In this document: piece by piece, positions 1 through 12,571 of the stretch
How positions within the stretch are numbered: position 1 is the first letter of the stretch
Layout of the letters: the number at the start of each line of letters is the position of its first letter
Source: Colius striatus
Lineage: Eukaryota; Chordata; Aves; Coliiformes; Coliidae
Reading direction: 5' to 3'
NCBI RefSeq assembly: GCF_028858725.1
Contig: NC_084790.1
Coordinates: 8,048,669-8,112,668 of the forward strand
Length of the DNA: 64,000 nt
The notes under the pieces: model-generated
Told to the model about the DNA's origin: nothing
Database searches by the model: none
The model's input: the letters and a program-made list of their open reading frames with translations, nothing else
Position numbers and translations under genes: made by a program

Positions 1-3000
1 TTAGGAAAACATACATAATCTGAGTAGTCTGAGATTGCATACTGTTCTTCAAAGGACTGTTTTGTTTCTTAGAAAATCACCTGAATACTACAAGAATAAA
101 TCCTTGTAATTTAAACATTTTAGGTAATTATTCAGGATTAGGTTTTTATTGTATAAACACGTATTTACACCTTCTGTAATGTAACATTTGCAACAAAAGA
201 CTTGAATGTTGCAGTGAACTGATGATTCTTGGTGGCTCAGTAAATGTCATTCTCAATCTGATCATTGCGTGCCTGCAAATAATCTGCTATACTTCCTTTC
301 TGTTACTTCTTAAAATCTTAAGTAGCAAATTTTAACATAATGAAAGATTAACCAATACACTTCTGTCTCAGCAACAGGAACAGATAAACCTGAGGTTTTC
401 TAAACCACTGTGCTAGCAGCCATGTATCCTCTCCCATGAACTACGTTGCCATATGTTCATCATACAATAGTACTCCTGAACACTATCAGTCTGTCATGTG
501 TTGCTCAAGTCCAAACCTGAGAGCAGGAGTTTTCCTGAATATTTATCTTTGTTATAATTATCATGCCACTTCTAAAAAGTTTGGGGTTTTTTTTCCAGTT
601 TAGTCTTGTCTTTCATTTCTTACCCTAAATAGCATGCAGTAGAAAAATGTAGCAGGGCTAGAGACAAGCGAATGGAATTTTCAGTGTGTAGTGAACACAC
701 AGAAATAGTAACCTTTGTTGTTTGAGAAGCAAGGATGATGGCCTCCCTCTAAAGGTTAAAGCCAAAAGTTATTTCTTGGTGAGGGTAGATTGCATTTTTT
801 TTGTGATAAAAAGATGAGATTTTTTCATTAACTGAAACAAATACAGTGAGACTATCATATGTGTCTCTTCAGTAGTAGCACTTTTTTTTTTACCCTTCTT
901 ATCTTTTTGTAACACAAGCCAAGACACTAAAAATAAGCCAACCAGAGATTGTTCGAGTATTTCAGCTGTGCATCCTGAACATTAGTTGCAATAACTCATT
1001 CCAGAGCCAAGGCAAAATGTGAGGGTGCTCCTGTCTTTTTTTGTGGTTAGGCTGCTGTTATGTTGGTCCATTGTTTTACATGTGATATTTTCTGATTAAT
1101 TTTATTTGTGTTACCTTCCATATGCTTCAAAAAGTCTTGACTTTGAGCCTGTGAGGAAATGCTGTTGAGCATCTAACTACAGAATGCAGACCTTCTAGAA
1201 GATCACTAAATTCTGTAGTATTTTCTGAACATACAGGCTGTTGGGTTTTTTTTTCAGGAGAAATACATTTGAATATATCCTATTCTAGTATGGCAACTTA
1301 TTACCCAAATAATATTTATCTGTGCTCACCAAATTTTTGCCCAGATTGTTTTCATAAACAAACTTTCCCTATGATGTGGATATTTTTTTTATGTTTTAGA
1401 ATTTCAATTTTTATTTGATCTAGAAGCTTGTAAATTATAAGCAACTTCAAGCAACCCAAAATTATTGTAAAAACTGAGGATGATGTGGAAGAGTCATTCT
1501 CTTTATGAATAGCACAATCAGATCACTCTGGGTAAGGTCTTCCACCTTTCCACAGTGAATAAATCAATTTATTCTGATTCTTTAGAAATATAACTTTAAA
1601 AAAGAAGAAGAGGGGGGAAAATCTCCTTTCAGAATTTAATTGCCAAAATGTGTTTATGAAAAAAGGTAATGAAAAAAATGGGGCATTTAATTATGCTTTA
1701 AAATGATTGAAATTCCAGTGCACCTGTTTAATCAAAAGAAAATAATGTATGCATAGTAAAGTCTTTCTTCATTATGCTTCTGATGACAATAGCAGAGTAT
1801 TAAGAAAATATAATAGGAAGAGTAATATCTAACATTTTGTTTTATTATGTGAAGAGATAGACCAACTATCGTTATTGGATAATTTCTACAAAATTATTCT
1901 ATATTAAGCTATAAATTTCCAATTAAGCTTCATCTGATTACCATCTGAAGTTAAATACTCACCCAAATATACAATTAGATATTTGGTATATCCCTGGTAT
2001 ACTCTTAACAAAAAAATGATTACCTTCAGATACCTGCATCTGTACAGTGTTGCAAAGCTGTTACTCAGACATGTGAACATTTTCTGCTTACAATATGGAG
2101 AACTTTAATTACAGGATTCAGCACTTTTTCCTTCTGTTCATGTAGCTACACCTTCACGCTGTGAAGAGCATAGGTTGTGCCCTGAGCAGAACTGCTACAG
2201 GAGTAATGTGCTTCATTGCCACTGAAGCTGGAAGGTGTGAATGGGCAAACTGCTGCAGAAAGAGACAGGATCCTCACACTTGAATGATGTGCTGAATTCC
2301 TCCACTCTTGCCTCTTTGACAGAGTTTGGGCAGGGTGCAGACCAGACTACCTAAATATGACATGTTACTTGGAGTGTAAATCAGCATTTCACAGTTGTAG
2401 GAAATCACTGGAAGATGTTCTTTCAAAAAGGAAACCACTATGTGGTGCTAAGTATTCTGCAAGACTGCATTAATGGGAACCCATATTTGGTTTTAATCTG
2501 TGTACCAGTTTGGTGATAGCATAAATAGGGTAGCATCTATTTATCTCAAGGTATCTTGTATAAATATTTTCTTCAGTGTTTGTGAAGCACTCAGAGAGTG
2601 ATGCCTGCAACAGAAAAGCCCAAGAGAAAATTAAAGATAATTATAATAATACAAGCTTCATTGAAGTGTGTAGTAAATTAGACATAAGGTCATTAATTAA
2701 ATGTTTAGTAGAAAATACAATGTTGAATATTACATAGTTTTCAGTTCTGTCCTCCAGAAAGACAGAGGTAGGTAGAAAATGTGTATGAAATGTAATCATT
2801 AAAATGCATAACCTTAATTCTATTACCTGACTATAAAACTTTAACAAAAAAATTATATCTGTGAGCATATTTGTACACATCTGATTATGCTGTAGCATTA
2901 TCTAGTAGACAAGTGGGGAAAACATTTCTAAATGAGTTAGGCTTTTGTAAGGTGAATTGAAATCAGGACACTGAATATTCTGGACAGGCTGTTCAGAAAG

Positions 3001-4700
3001 CATTTGTAAAACAGGAGAAGGATTTAGTTTCTCTTTCATGTAACTTTTGTCTAGCTGATTCTCTCTGTTGCATAGTTTGTTCTCAACACCTTCAGATTAC
3101 TGAAGCAGTTGATATGTATATGGAAACATCTGTAATATTTATCTGCTTCTTTAATATAACTTCTAGCTCAGTTTTTACATCCAGTTCTGCAACAGACTAC
3201 ATACCTGTACAGTCTAACAGATGTGTAAAATAATGACCTCCTGTGTTGCAGATTTTTATATTGGTTTTGCCTTTAAAGCCCTTACAGTCCCAAGCAGCAA
3301 TCGAGTATATTAAGATTTAATGAAATAATTTATTTTAGTTTCTTTTAACTTGTCTTCTTCCAAGTCTTTAGCCTGCACATGTTCAGCCTTTTCTGCAAAG
3401 TAGAAGAGCGTGGTTTCATTTCACAGTCTCGTCACTTTCAGGAGTATAATTCTATGAGCAGTGCTCTTCTTTTATACTGAAGCAGTTCACCTTGTCCGTT
3501 GTGGAAGAGAGTGACACTGCTGATAGCTACATGTTAGGCGTTCCTAGGGCCAGGTGCACGTACCTTATCACACACCTAGCATTCATTCAGTGCACTGCTT
3601 CTATGCCAGCCCATAGCTGATGGGTTGTGGACAAGTAACACTGTCCTAATAAAAAGAGTAAATATTTTTGTTTGTGTTGTAAAGATGCTATTTTCCTGGA
3701 TGATTTCTTTCATGACTTTAGAAGAAACAGACCCATTCCTGTGAAATATACCAAGTAAGGAATAAGTGCAGAATTTACACAGTGGTTTCTTCCTTAGCTG
3801 TTCAAAGTGCTCAACAAACAAAACTTGATCCTTTCATTGAGACTTTCAGTATTCACTTTTCTTTAAGCTAATTTAGATGACCATTGTGGAAGATACACAT
3901 ATAATTGTTTAAAGAACATCTCTCATTTTACTTAATGCATCTGTATTGAATGCCACTGAGTGGCTTTTTTAGTAAGATGGATGGAGACATTTTTTTGCCT
4001 TTCTTTTTAATACTGTCCTGGTCAATCTTTTATAAAAACTATTCGAATGTGAAATAATATTGGTTATGGTCTCAAGCCACATTATATACTGCAGATTAGA
4101 AAGGATAATTTTGGGCTTCTTTCCACTATGATCTGGATGAATCCATTATGGATAACATCCTATCTGTGCTTTCACCTATGTGGTTACAGCAGTTGCCTTT
4201 TGACCTAGTGTCTTTGAATTTCAAAATTCAGATTAATACCATCTATTTGAGCTATTTTGTTCTCTTCTCTGTGGCCTAAGGAAAATGAAGTGATTTTTAA
4301 AAGTTGATATATTGTTACAGTGTTCATTCAAAGAGGTCAGCTACAACTTTTTGCTAAATTCAGCATAAAAATTCCAAGAAGTCACAACTTCAACATTTTT
4401 GCAGACACATTTATTCAGACATATTTATGTGTCTGAGAGAATTACAGCTGCAAAAGCAAATTTAAGTTAGCTTTTTCACTTTTACATATAGTTTCTCTCT
4501 TCTCCTTGAAGATTCTTGATCTTGCCAAGGTTAATCTCCTCACTTATGTTTTTGCCTTCTAGCATTATTGTATGTTCTTTGCACACACGAGTGCTGCAAC
4601 CTTGTACTTACTAGTGGCATTAAAATGAGTGAATAAATGTCAGAACTGAACAAGCCTTGACTGTCAAATATAAGCTTCTCTACCATTCATGGCAAATGCT
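1..4700. other. AT-rich non-coding DNA, no gene seen
   Basis: I see no recognisable repeat, RNA gene or convincing exon in this stretch. The open frames present are short and look like chance. Homopolymer T runs before CAG (for example near 585-598 and 1243-1257) mimic splice acceptors, but stops follow soon in all three frames. This is consistent with intergenic or deep intronic DNA. Confidence 0.6.
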
Positions 4701-5460
4701 CTAATCATTGGTGCAAAACATTGAAATAATTTGCTTTCCCCACATGTTTTTACTCGCCAGGATGCATAGGGGAGTAGTGTGCTCAGTCATAATCATGCTC
4801 CACAAAGGCTGGAAATGTTCCCTTTGAGCTTCTAATCATTAGGCCAGCCGAAGTGAAGACAAGACCATTGACAAGTGAGAATGGCAATAATTTATTTTCT
4901 ATTGATGGGTTGTGACAAATCATGTTTGGAGCAGTGGCTGCATACTGTGGGGCTACATGAAGTAAGACTGTGATGGCCCTAGATGAAGCTCTTCACAGCT
5001 CATTTAGTCCAAATGTAGCCACCTGGGTGGTGAATCGGTTCAACGTACCAGCCCAGGCATTCCCCGCACAAAATTAGATCACTTACAGCTGAGGCATATA
5101 GGGTTTCCTACAAGGCATTAATCAAGGGGAGGGGGGTGAGCTGTCAAAACGTGGATTTCAAAATTAAAGAACATGAGAAGGATTAAAATGTAGCCATATC
5201 AGAAATTCGGGAATATAATTCCCATCACACAACTCCAGGTATAGAAAAGAGCTCAGAAGAAGAAACAGGTGAAATATTAAGGATGCTTTCAGTAAGGGTA
5301 GACTTTTACAGATGTTAATTAGTAAAAGCAGCATGAGGATTTATTTGAGCTTGGGCACACCCCCTTCAACTTTCAGCTGACAGGTCAAATTAATTTATGT
5401 GCTTCCTACCAGTGCATAACACGGTTCATATCTTATTTAAATATACTTTTACCAAGGCCC
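4700..5460. promoter_or_regulatory. Possible conserved regulatory element (enhancer-like block)
   Basis: This repeat-free block has no ORF but a high density of developmental factor-like sites. Examples are a homeodomain-type TAATCATTAG at 4833-4842, a TGTCA (MEIS/TGIF-like) core near 5142-5146, and a cluster at about 5374-5398 holding an E-box CAGCTG, TGACAGG and AAATTAATTT. It also keeps several CpGs (around 5035-5070, 5150 and 5205) in AT-rich surroundings, as old conserved elements often do. The call is an inference from composition and motif density. Without alignment to other vertebrates it could be ordinary unique DNA. Confidence 0.2.
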
Positions 5461-6044
5461 ACTGATGTGCTTAGCATCTGACATCTCATGCTGTTTCATA
5501 ATACAGACAGATATTTTATTTTGCAGGATATTAGATGCCTGCCCTGTTTATTCTATCAACTCTATTTATATTTTATTTCTATAGAAAAATATTTATATTG
5601 AGGTCTGACTCTAAGAGTTTTGCATAAATTTTACTCTGATTTTTTTTTCATATGATTTTTATTTCCTAAGAAATTCTGCTGTCTGTAGTTAAAGTCAGAT
5701 ATTCTCTTAAGCAGCGATCCTTGAATCCTCTGGAAGTATCTTGACCTGACCAGTTAAGCATTACTTTAGATGTAGGGTTTTGCACTTTGTTCTCATATTG
5801 TCCATTGCCAAGGAGGGAGAAAAGAAGGAAGAAACAAGCAGAGGGGCAAAGTTCCTTTTGTCTTCACAGAAACTACAGAGTAGATGTGTCTCCTGCCTGG
5901 CATCCACCGGAAAAAACCTCCTATGCTAGCTCCCTCCTTTGTTTCTTGTATGTCCCTTTGTTAACTTGGAAAGTGAAGAATCTGGGTATTCTACTTAAAG
6001 GGGAAAAATCTTTAATATCTCTGAAATGCTTTAGAGATCAGTAA

Positions 6045-6119
6045 ATGAGCATGAAGTGTCTCAGCATTATCAGAATTGTCATGCTCCTCTGCCTCACCTG
6101 CTTTCTGATGTGCATCAAG
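6045..6119 (+). CDS. Putative first coding exon with signal-peptide-like sequence
   Basis: An ATG at 6045 opens 25 codons that read like a secretory signal. A short basic start (MSMK) is followed by a long hydrophobic core (IIRIVMLLCLTCFLMCI) and a final Lys codon. The frame then meets a good splice donor, AAG|GTGGGT, at 6119/6120. If it is not spliced, the frame runs on to a stop at about 6209, giving 54 residues in all. An in-frame TAA lies directly before the ATG, so this start is the upstream limit. I do not recognise the protein, and I see no obvious TATA box or following exon. A chance hydrophobic ORF is quite possible; the evidence is only the combination of signal-like composition and donor. 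Confidence 0.15.
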
Positions 6120-6690
6120 GTGGGTATCCCTAGGTCCAGCATCCTTCAGCTGTCAGGTAGGAACCCTCTGCCACCCACGTCTTCATCTTCAGGGGCACAC
6201 AGAGGGTAACAACCTGCTTTTACTTACTGCTCACATGGACATCTCTGCCTTAGCATCGGAAATTTAGCCTTACTAAACATACCAAAAAAAAGTATTGTGT
6301 TTATACAAGTAAGGCAGGTACATCACAGGACACAAAAACAACAGAATTAAGGCTTTCCTGTGTAACACTTTTAAAAAATTGCTGTATTTCTTCTGTTAAG
6401 ACAGTAACTTTTTATTTACTCAGGCTTTTATATCTAGTAATGCTGTTTAACTGATTTCAAATTTAATGAGCAAATACATATTTGGCAATCTAAATGTCTG
6501 TAAATTGTATTTATTTCTCCTCTAATAATCTTAAATGATAACTTACTTATGAAAATGCAAAACAAAGGGGAAAGAACTAGAGTTATTACATCTTGTAGGT
6601 AATCTTGAATTTCCTGTTTGAATATTATGTCAGGAGATTTGTGTAAAACAGAAAACAAAAACCAAGACAAGTGTGATGATGGTTTATTAC

Positions 6691-6826
6691 CATAATGTGT
6701 GCAATACAGAGGCAAATATATAACATTTAATGTGCCAGGCAATCTGTGAGAAGAGTCAATTACGTCAGTGTATTTTAAAGGGTCATCTCCATCTCCTGTC
6801 CTCCTTGAAGGTAATTGTATCACACA
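6691..6826 (-). CDS. Exon-like open frame, minus strand, unknown protein
   Basis: On the minus strand a pyrimidine-rich acceptor (ttgtattttcag, AG ending at 6827) is followed by 136 bp of open frame and then a plausible donor, ATTATG|GTAATAA, at 6691/6690. The frame belongs to one of the longest non-repeat ORFs in the AT-rich part of the window (6434-6838, 134 codons). The exon-sized part begins CVIQLPSRRTGDGDDPL and is hydrophilic, unlike the hydrophobic read-through after the donor. I do not recognise it. No partner exons were identified, so a chance combination of splice-like sites is a real alternative. Confidence 0.15.
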
Positions 6827-8112
6827 CTGAAAATACAATGGTCTAAAGTAAAAATCAAGTATCTTTCAATATACAGACATATTATGACATAAAATACTTT
6901 TCCACACCAGCTAGTAAGTTTTTGAAATTTCCTCTGTGTTTCCATTTCAGATTTTTGGTGCAGCTAATCTAAAAATCGTACTATAAGTGTATATTACTTC
7001 AGCTCTATACTTCCTGCATGTTGCATTAATATTGGAAGTATAGTAATGAATTTTTTGAAATAATTAATTATATCAGGCACTTGAAAATTTTATTTTTATT
7101 TGGCATTATTTTGTCTTCCAAGGTAACATGACAGGATAACAGTCTTGCATAAAAGCCAAGAATACCACTCTTTTTCACTGCATATCAACCGGTTTGTGCT
7201 TAACCACGCATTTATTTATTAGTTCTTAATGGTAAGGTCCACAAGGTTACTGCACCTGAGAGAAGAATCCGTAAGATAGGCTTTCTAATTAATCACTGGG
7301 AGAGTTCAGGAAGGTCTTGTTATTTCTATGTACAGAAAATTGTTGTAGTCTTATACAAGTGTTGATGCCTAAAACTGCAGCTGATTTTTGTTTCATCGGT
7401 TCTGTAGTTCTTTTTGTGCTAAACTGTACCATTCTTATAATTCTGTTTGTACACACACACATAAGAAGGTGTTTGAATAGAGGGAGATTGGTCTCACTTG
7501 TTGCCTGTTTGCCTCTTGAGCATTTCAAAAACAGAGTGTTTAGGAAAAGGGAAAAGGAAAAAGAATAACAGGGGTGGCAATTTCAAACATGAACGGGTTG
7601 GGGTAACAAGAAATGTAAATATCCCACATGAAAGCAACAATCATATAGTTGGCAAACTGTGTAGAGTGAAAGTCCTGCAAAATAATTCAAGATATCATTT
7701 ACATAAGGTATGTTACCTTATTTTGTCTAAAATGTCAGAACCTGGTAAGCATGGCTGGTAAGCATTTATTGAGATCTGCTAGATAGTGTCCTTTTCACTC
7801 AGGCTGGACACAGCTTTCACTGCTGGAATACAAGCACTCAAGCCAGGAAATCTGGAGAAAGCTTATGACTTCTCACAATAGCCATGTGCTAAGATTCCTT
7901 ATAAAAAACCTTTCTTTTGAACTCAAGTTATGGAAATTAATCTATGCCACACCAGCTCCCATCAGCTGAACTAGAGTCCTCACATAGCATCTTAACCAGG
8001 AGGGATGGAGAAGCAAAAGGAAGCATTTCTTTAGTCACTGTCATGATAGAGTAAAACTGCCCAAACCGATCCTTATGAATGCACTATCTCCTTATTTCTA
8101 AGGAAATACTCT

Positions 8113-8398
8113 GCAGGGGAGCAGGGTATGTTTAGCCTAGGGAAGAGGACACTGAGAAAAGCTATGATCACTCTCTAGAACTATCTGAAGAGGAGTTGTA
8201 GGGAAGTTGTAGTGAGGTGGGGGTCAATCTCTTATCTCCAGGAAGGAGGAAGTAGATTTAAGTTGTATCAGGGCTGGTTTCAATTGGACATTAGGAAGAA
8301 CTTTTTCACTGATAGTGTTATTAAGCATTGGAACATGCTGTGCAGGGAGATGGTAAAGCCACCATCCCTAGAGATATTCAAAGAACACATAAATGAAG
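8113..8398 (+). mobile_element. Older CR1 LINE fragment, left part (interrupted)
   Basis: This matches the 3' untranslated part of an older CR1 subfamily: 'tttagcctagggaagaggac', then a segment around 8212-8260 resembling 'gtgaggtgggggtcaatctc', then 'ttggacattaggaagaactt' and 'accatccctagagatattc'. It stops abruptly near 8398, where a second, younger CR1 begins. Its last few bases reappear after that insertion at 9258. It is not coding. Confidence 0.8.
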
Positions 8399-9257
8399 TA
8401 CTGATAACACCAAACTGGGAAGACTGGCTGTGCTGCCATTCAGTGAGATCTCGACTGTCTTGAGAGCTGAGCCAGAGAGGAACCTCATGAGGTTCAACAA
8501 GGACAAGTGCAGAGTCCTGCATCTGGGAAGGAACAACCCCATGCACCAGTACAGGCTGTGGATTGACCTGCTCGAGAGCAGCTCTGCAGAAAGAGACGTG
8601 GGAGTCCTGGTTCATAATATACTAAAAACAAGCCAGTAATGTGCCCTCATGGCCAAGAAGGCCAATGGCATCCTGGGATGCATCAAGAAGAGTGTGGCCA
8701 GCAGGTCAAGAGAGATTCTCCTCTCTCTCTCCTCTGCCCTGGTGAGGCCTCATCTGGAGTCCCATTCTGGACTCCCCAGCTAAAGAGGGACAGGGAACTT
8801 TATTATAGAGTCCAGCACAGCGCCACCAAGATGATCAGGGGACTGGAACATCTTCCTTATGAGGAAAGGCTGCATGAACTGGGGCTATTTAGAGAAGAGG
8901 AGAGTACAGGGGGATCTCAATAATATTTACAAATATCTATATGATGGATATCAGGAGGTTGGGGTATCACTTTTTTCTGTTGTATCCAGTGATAGGATAA
9001 GGGGAAACATGAAGCTGAAACACGAAAAGTTCCATTTAAACATAAGGAAAAATCCTTTCACTCTTGAGGTAAGGGAGCCCTGGCCCAGGCTGCCCAGGGA
9101 GGGTGTGGAGGTTTCTTTTCTGGAGGTCTTCAAAGCCCACCTGAAGGCATTCCTGTGTGACCTGATCTAGGTGGATCGGCTTTAGCAAGGGGTTTGGACT
9201 AGATGATCTCTAAACCCCTACCATTCTATGATATTATGAATCTATTATTCTATGAAA
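8399..9257 (+). mobile_element. Younger CR1 LINE fragment inserted in an older CR1
   Basis: This is the 3' end of a CR1 ORF2 (the 'acaccaaactggga' region, then 'aacctcatgaggttcaacaa' and onward), the 3' UTR and a tail of degenerate ATTCTATG units at about 9220-9257. It is severely 5'-truncated and has no intact reading frame. Compared with the copy at 24.3-26.0 kb it lacks about 24 bp near 8430. The two copies are identical over 86 bp (8473-8558 and 25186-25271), so they belong to the same subfamily. Confidence 0.92.
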
Positions 9258-9296
9258 GGTCTTTTCCAATCATAACAATTCTATGCTATTATAAAG
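9258..9296 (+). mobile_element. Right remnant of the interrupted older CR1
   Basis: Directly after the tail of the younger CR1 comes 'aggtcttttccaatcataac' and an 'attctatg' unit. This is the 3' terminus expected for the older CR1 that starts at 8113. Roughly 80 bp of the older element between the two pieces is missing. Confidence 0.65.
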
Positions 9297-9924
9297 AAGC
9301 AGTTTCGAGCCCCTTGACTGGGTGCCCTTCTTATGAGCTGCTCAAAGATGTATATGTTTTTCTTATTATTTTCAAAGATCAGTGTAGCCTCGCCCTGAGC
9401 TGTGTACAAACCTTCTTCCTCTTTCACATTAGTGTGTCACCCTTCTTTTGCCATCCTACTGACATCCTTTCCTCCTATGCCTCAGGACCTCTGTGAATTT
9501 CAGCCTCTTCTGAATAGGTTCTTCTCTTCACAAAAGTATGTCCTCACATATTCTGCAAGTGATGTTTCACAGGGAGAAGGAGCCAGGAACCTTCTCCATG
9601 TTGACACTTTGTTCCTTGAAGTTTCCCACATTTCCTCAGATCATAGGAGAGAGCCTTCGTGCTCCTGGATACCATAAAATGCCAAAGAGTCCTTCTACAC
9701 TGGATTTCTGCATCCTTAAATGCAGTTGCACCTTGGATTGCAAATATTAATTTGAAACATATGGATGAAAAGACAGATTTTGCCAGATCTCTGTTTTTTA
9801 CTCATAGAAAGTTCTTCCACAGCTGCGCATTGTCCTGTTTACTAGAACTGGATCCACAATTAAAAAAAAGTTATCATTAGATCCTACTCAACAAAGGTTG
9901 TAAGTAGGGAGGGCTAGTGCTGGA

Positions 9925-10110
9925 TTTGAAGGTAGTCAAACGCTGGAGCAGGTTGCCCAAAAGCACTGCAAACTCTCTGTCCTTGGAGGAGTTGAAGACT
10001 TTATTAGATACGGATCTGAGCAACTTGATCTAGTTACACCTGTTTCAAGTGGGAGGTTGGGCTATATGACCTTCCAACTTTGATGGTGAATAGCATGGAT
10101 TCTGTTCAGA
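9925..10110 (+). mobile_element. Degraded CR1 LINE 3' end
   Basis: The order of motifs is CR1-like: 'gctggagcaggttgcccaaa' at about 9942, then 'tctctgtccttggaggagtt' and 'ggttgggctatatgacctt'. The copy is old, with no clean octamer tail. It is non-coding. Confidence 0.75.
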
Positions 10111-12020
10111 CTCTAATGGAGAATGTTTGCATACAGTGTTAAGCAGCTTTCACCTGTGGATGCTGGCTGAAGACTGGGATCTTGCAAATGTCCAGCAGTC
10201 CAGTCCATAACAAAAGACAATAAAGAGCTTTAGCAGAAAATTAATCTCACAACAGAGCGGCACCACTAGGAAAAATAAATGGGACAATGCTATTAGTAAG
10301 ATTCAGAAAGAGCAATGCTGTTGGTAAAACTCGTATGGTAAATCCATCTGAGATGAGAAAAGGGAGCCTAATGTAAATCCTAGAAGTGTGCAGACTGTAT
10401 GCAGAAAGGCACTTTGAGGCAGTCCCTGCTGTGAAGATTACCATCCCAATGCACTGGACAAGAGCCCAGTTCCCCAATAATAAGAACACAGGTCCTCTTC
10501 CCCCTCTAGTAGCATCAGTTAAATCAGATCTAAGGTAATATTAACCGTATGAGTCACTTTCATCAATTGTTAAATTGGAAAGTTCCTATTTAAAAAAATA
10601 TATATAATTGTATACTAGGATAATATTTGGCACATGAAATTTCATGAAGATTCATTATTTTATGGACAAGTTTGGCTAAAAATTTATATAGCACAGTAAT
10701 CTTCAATTTTAACTGAAAGGGGCAACTACTGTGCCCCCATCATTAAGCTGTAATTCTTACAAAAACTTCAATTAGTTGGATTTTTCGCCAGAACTTTTTT
10801 GTTTGATTTAAAGTACCATGTAGATTCGTTATAGAAACTTCATTTAAATATGGATTTAATTAGAAATGTTTTATAATTTTAATGAGTCTTAAAAGTCTTT
10901 TGATGAGCAGTCAGTGTAATTATGGTATTTAAAATGATTGGATAAATGCATACTTTATAATTTACCTTTCTCGCAACTGTGTTTTCATGCCAGTTATTTT
11001 TAACATGAAGAATTGTTTCATTTTGTGTCAGTATATCCTCCTCTTCCTTCCACAAAATGTTTTATCTCTGAAATAAAATTAAATATGCATGATACCAGTA
11101 GTATTGGATAATATTGTAATTGTGCAGTTAAAAATCAATCTAAGAGAGGAAAATTATTTTGGTTTTGTTAGAGAAGTGATTAAATTGATAATTTGTTATC
11201 CAGAAGTAAATTACAGACTAGCTCTGTCCTATATGTGTTGTCTCTTTTGTGTTTGAGGAAATTACCTGCAAAATTGCTGCAGAAGACATTGAACGAGGCA
11301 TTGTGCTATCAGCAATCTGTTTCACTACCGCAACATAAAGAGAGAGAGAGGCTTAGCAAATTTAGGAAAATAAGGAGGTTATACAACTAGCAGTTAAAGG
11401 GGGGAAAAAAATGAGCTTTTTAATGTGTCGTGTACTTTATGACACAACCAGTATGAAGACCACTAACTGTCACATGCTGAGCTGTACAATTCGTTGTTCA
11501 GAAGCATTATCTTCTGTATACCTAATAAATTGTTGTTGCATTGCTTTTATGTGTGTGTGTGTGTGTGTGCGTGCTTGGATATATTTTTGTTAATGAAAAC
11601 TGAGCTCACAGTGAGTCGAGTCTTTAATGCAGAATAGATAAGGTAATATTAGTGTAACCACCCTGAAGAAAGCAGTGAACAAGAGTTTTACATATTGTTT
11701 CTCAAGACTGAAATATCCCTCTGCAAATCAGTTAAATCTTATCTGCTGGCATGCTCTACGAGGTTCACATTTCCCCACAGTCCACAGTTCTTTATATATA
11801 TTTACTGAATAAGTACTTCAGGGAAAAAAATACTTAACAATAATGTTACATGCATCAACAATTCTCATTCCCTGATTTGATGTTCTTCGGCTTGTAGATC
11901 ATTGGCCGTGAGGTAGCCATGTCTGATCGGTGCACGGCTTTAGTGTCTGTCCCAGAAAAGACTATAAAAGAAGGGAAAACATGTAATGTTGCTCGCTTTA
12001 AATATTTGCCCACATCCAGC
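10110..12020. other. AT-rich non-coding DNA, possible conserved block
   Basis: No repeat or gene is recognised. The part from about 10560 to 11110 is very AT-rich, with TTAATTA-type, ATGCAT and ATTTAAAT words, and looks like unique DNA. A (TG)n microsatellite sits inside this interval. Confidence 0.4.
11550..11569. repeat. (TG)n microsatellite
   Basis: About ten TG dinucleotides in a row, followed by a broken GTGC unit. Confidence 0.95.
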
Positions 12021-12023
12021 AAA

Positions 12024-12571
12024 TTGAGTTTAACCCCAGCCATCAACACAGTGCCACACAGCCACTCTCACTCCCCCACCATCCCACAGGAGGATGGGGA
12101 GGAGAATCAGAGAAGACAACCCCAAACTTGTGGGTTGAGATAAGAACAGTTTAGTAAGTAAAATGAAACAACAACAGCAATAATCATAGTAATAATGGTA
12201 ATGAAAATAAATAGAAAAAGAGAAATAAAACCCATGAAAAGACAAGTGATGCCTAATGCAATTTCTCACCGTCTGCTGCCTGAGCAGGGATTCTTCCCTC
12301 CCCATATAGAAACTCCTCCCAGTTTCCATACTGGGCATGGCATCCTGTGGTATGGAATACCTTGTTGGCTAGCTGGGGTCAGCTGTCCTGTCCATACTCC
12401 CTCCCAGTTATTCATCCTCACTGGCAAACTATGGGAATGTGAAAAGTGTTTCACTTAGGATAAGAACCAATAATTAACAAACATCAGAGTGCTATCTCAG
12501 AATTATTCTCACACTAAATCCAAAACATAGCGCTGTGCCAGCTACCAGGGAGAAAATGAACTCTGTCCCAG
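12024..12571 (+). mobile_element. Solo LTR, avian endogenous retrovirus family A, near full length
   Basis: The left end reads 'gagtttaaccccagcc' and 'ccacacagccactctcactc'. Next come 'cttgtgggttgagataagaa' and 'cagtttagtaagtaaaatga', then 'ggtatggaatacc', 'tggggtcagctgtcctgtcc' and, at the right end, 'gccagctaccagggagaaaa'. The same ordered blocks recur at 46.1 kb and 62.6 kb, so this is a dispersed family. No internal gag/pol/env sequence and no second LTR lie next to it, so it is a solo LTR left by recombination. An A-rich expansion at about 12160-12240 is specific to this copy. I cannot give a database family name from the sequence alone. Confidence 0.85.
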
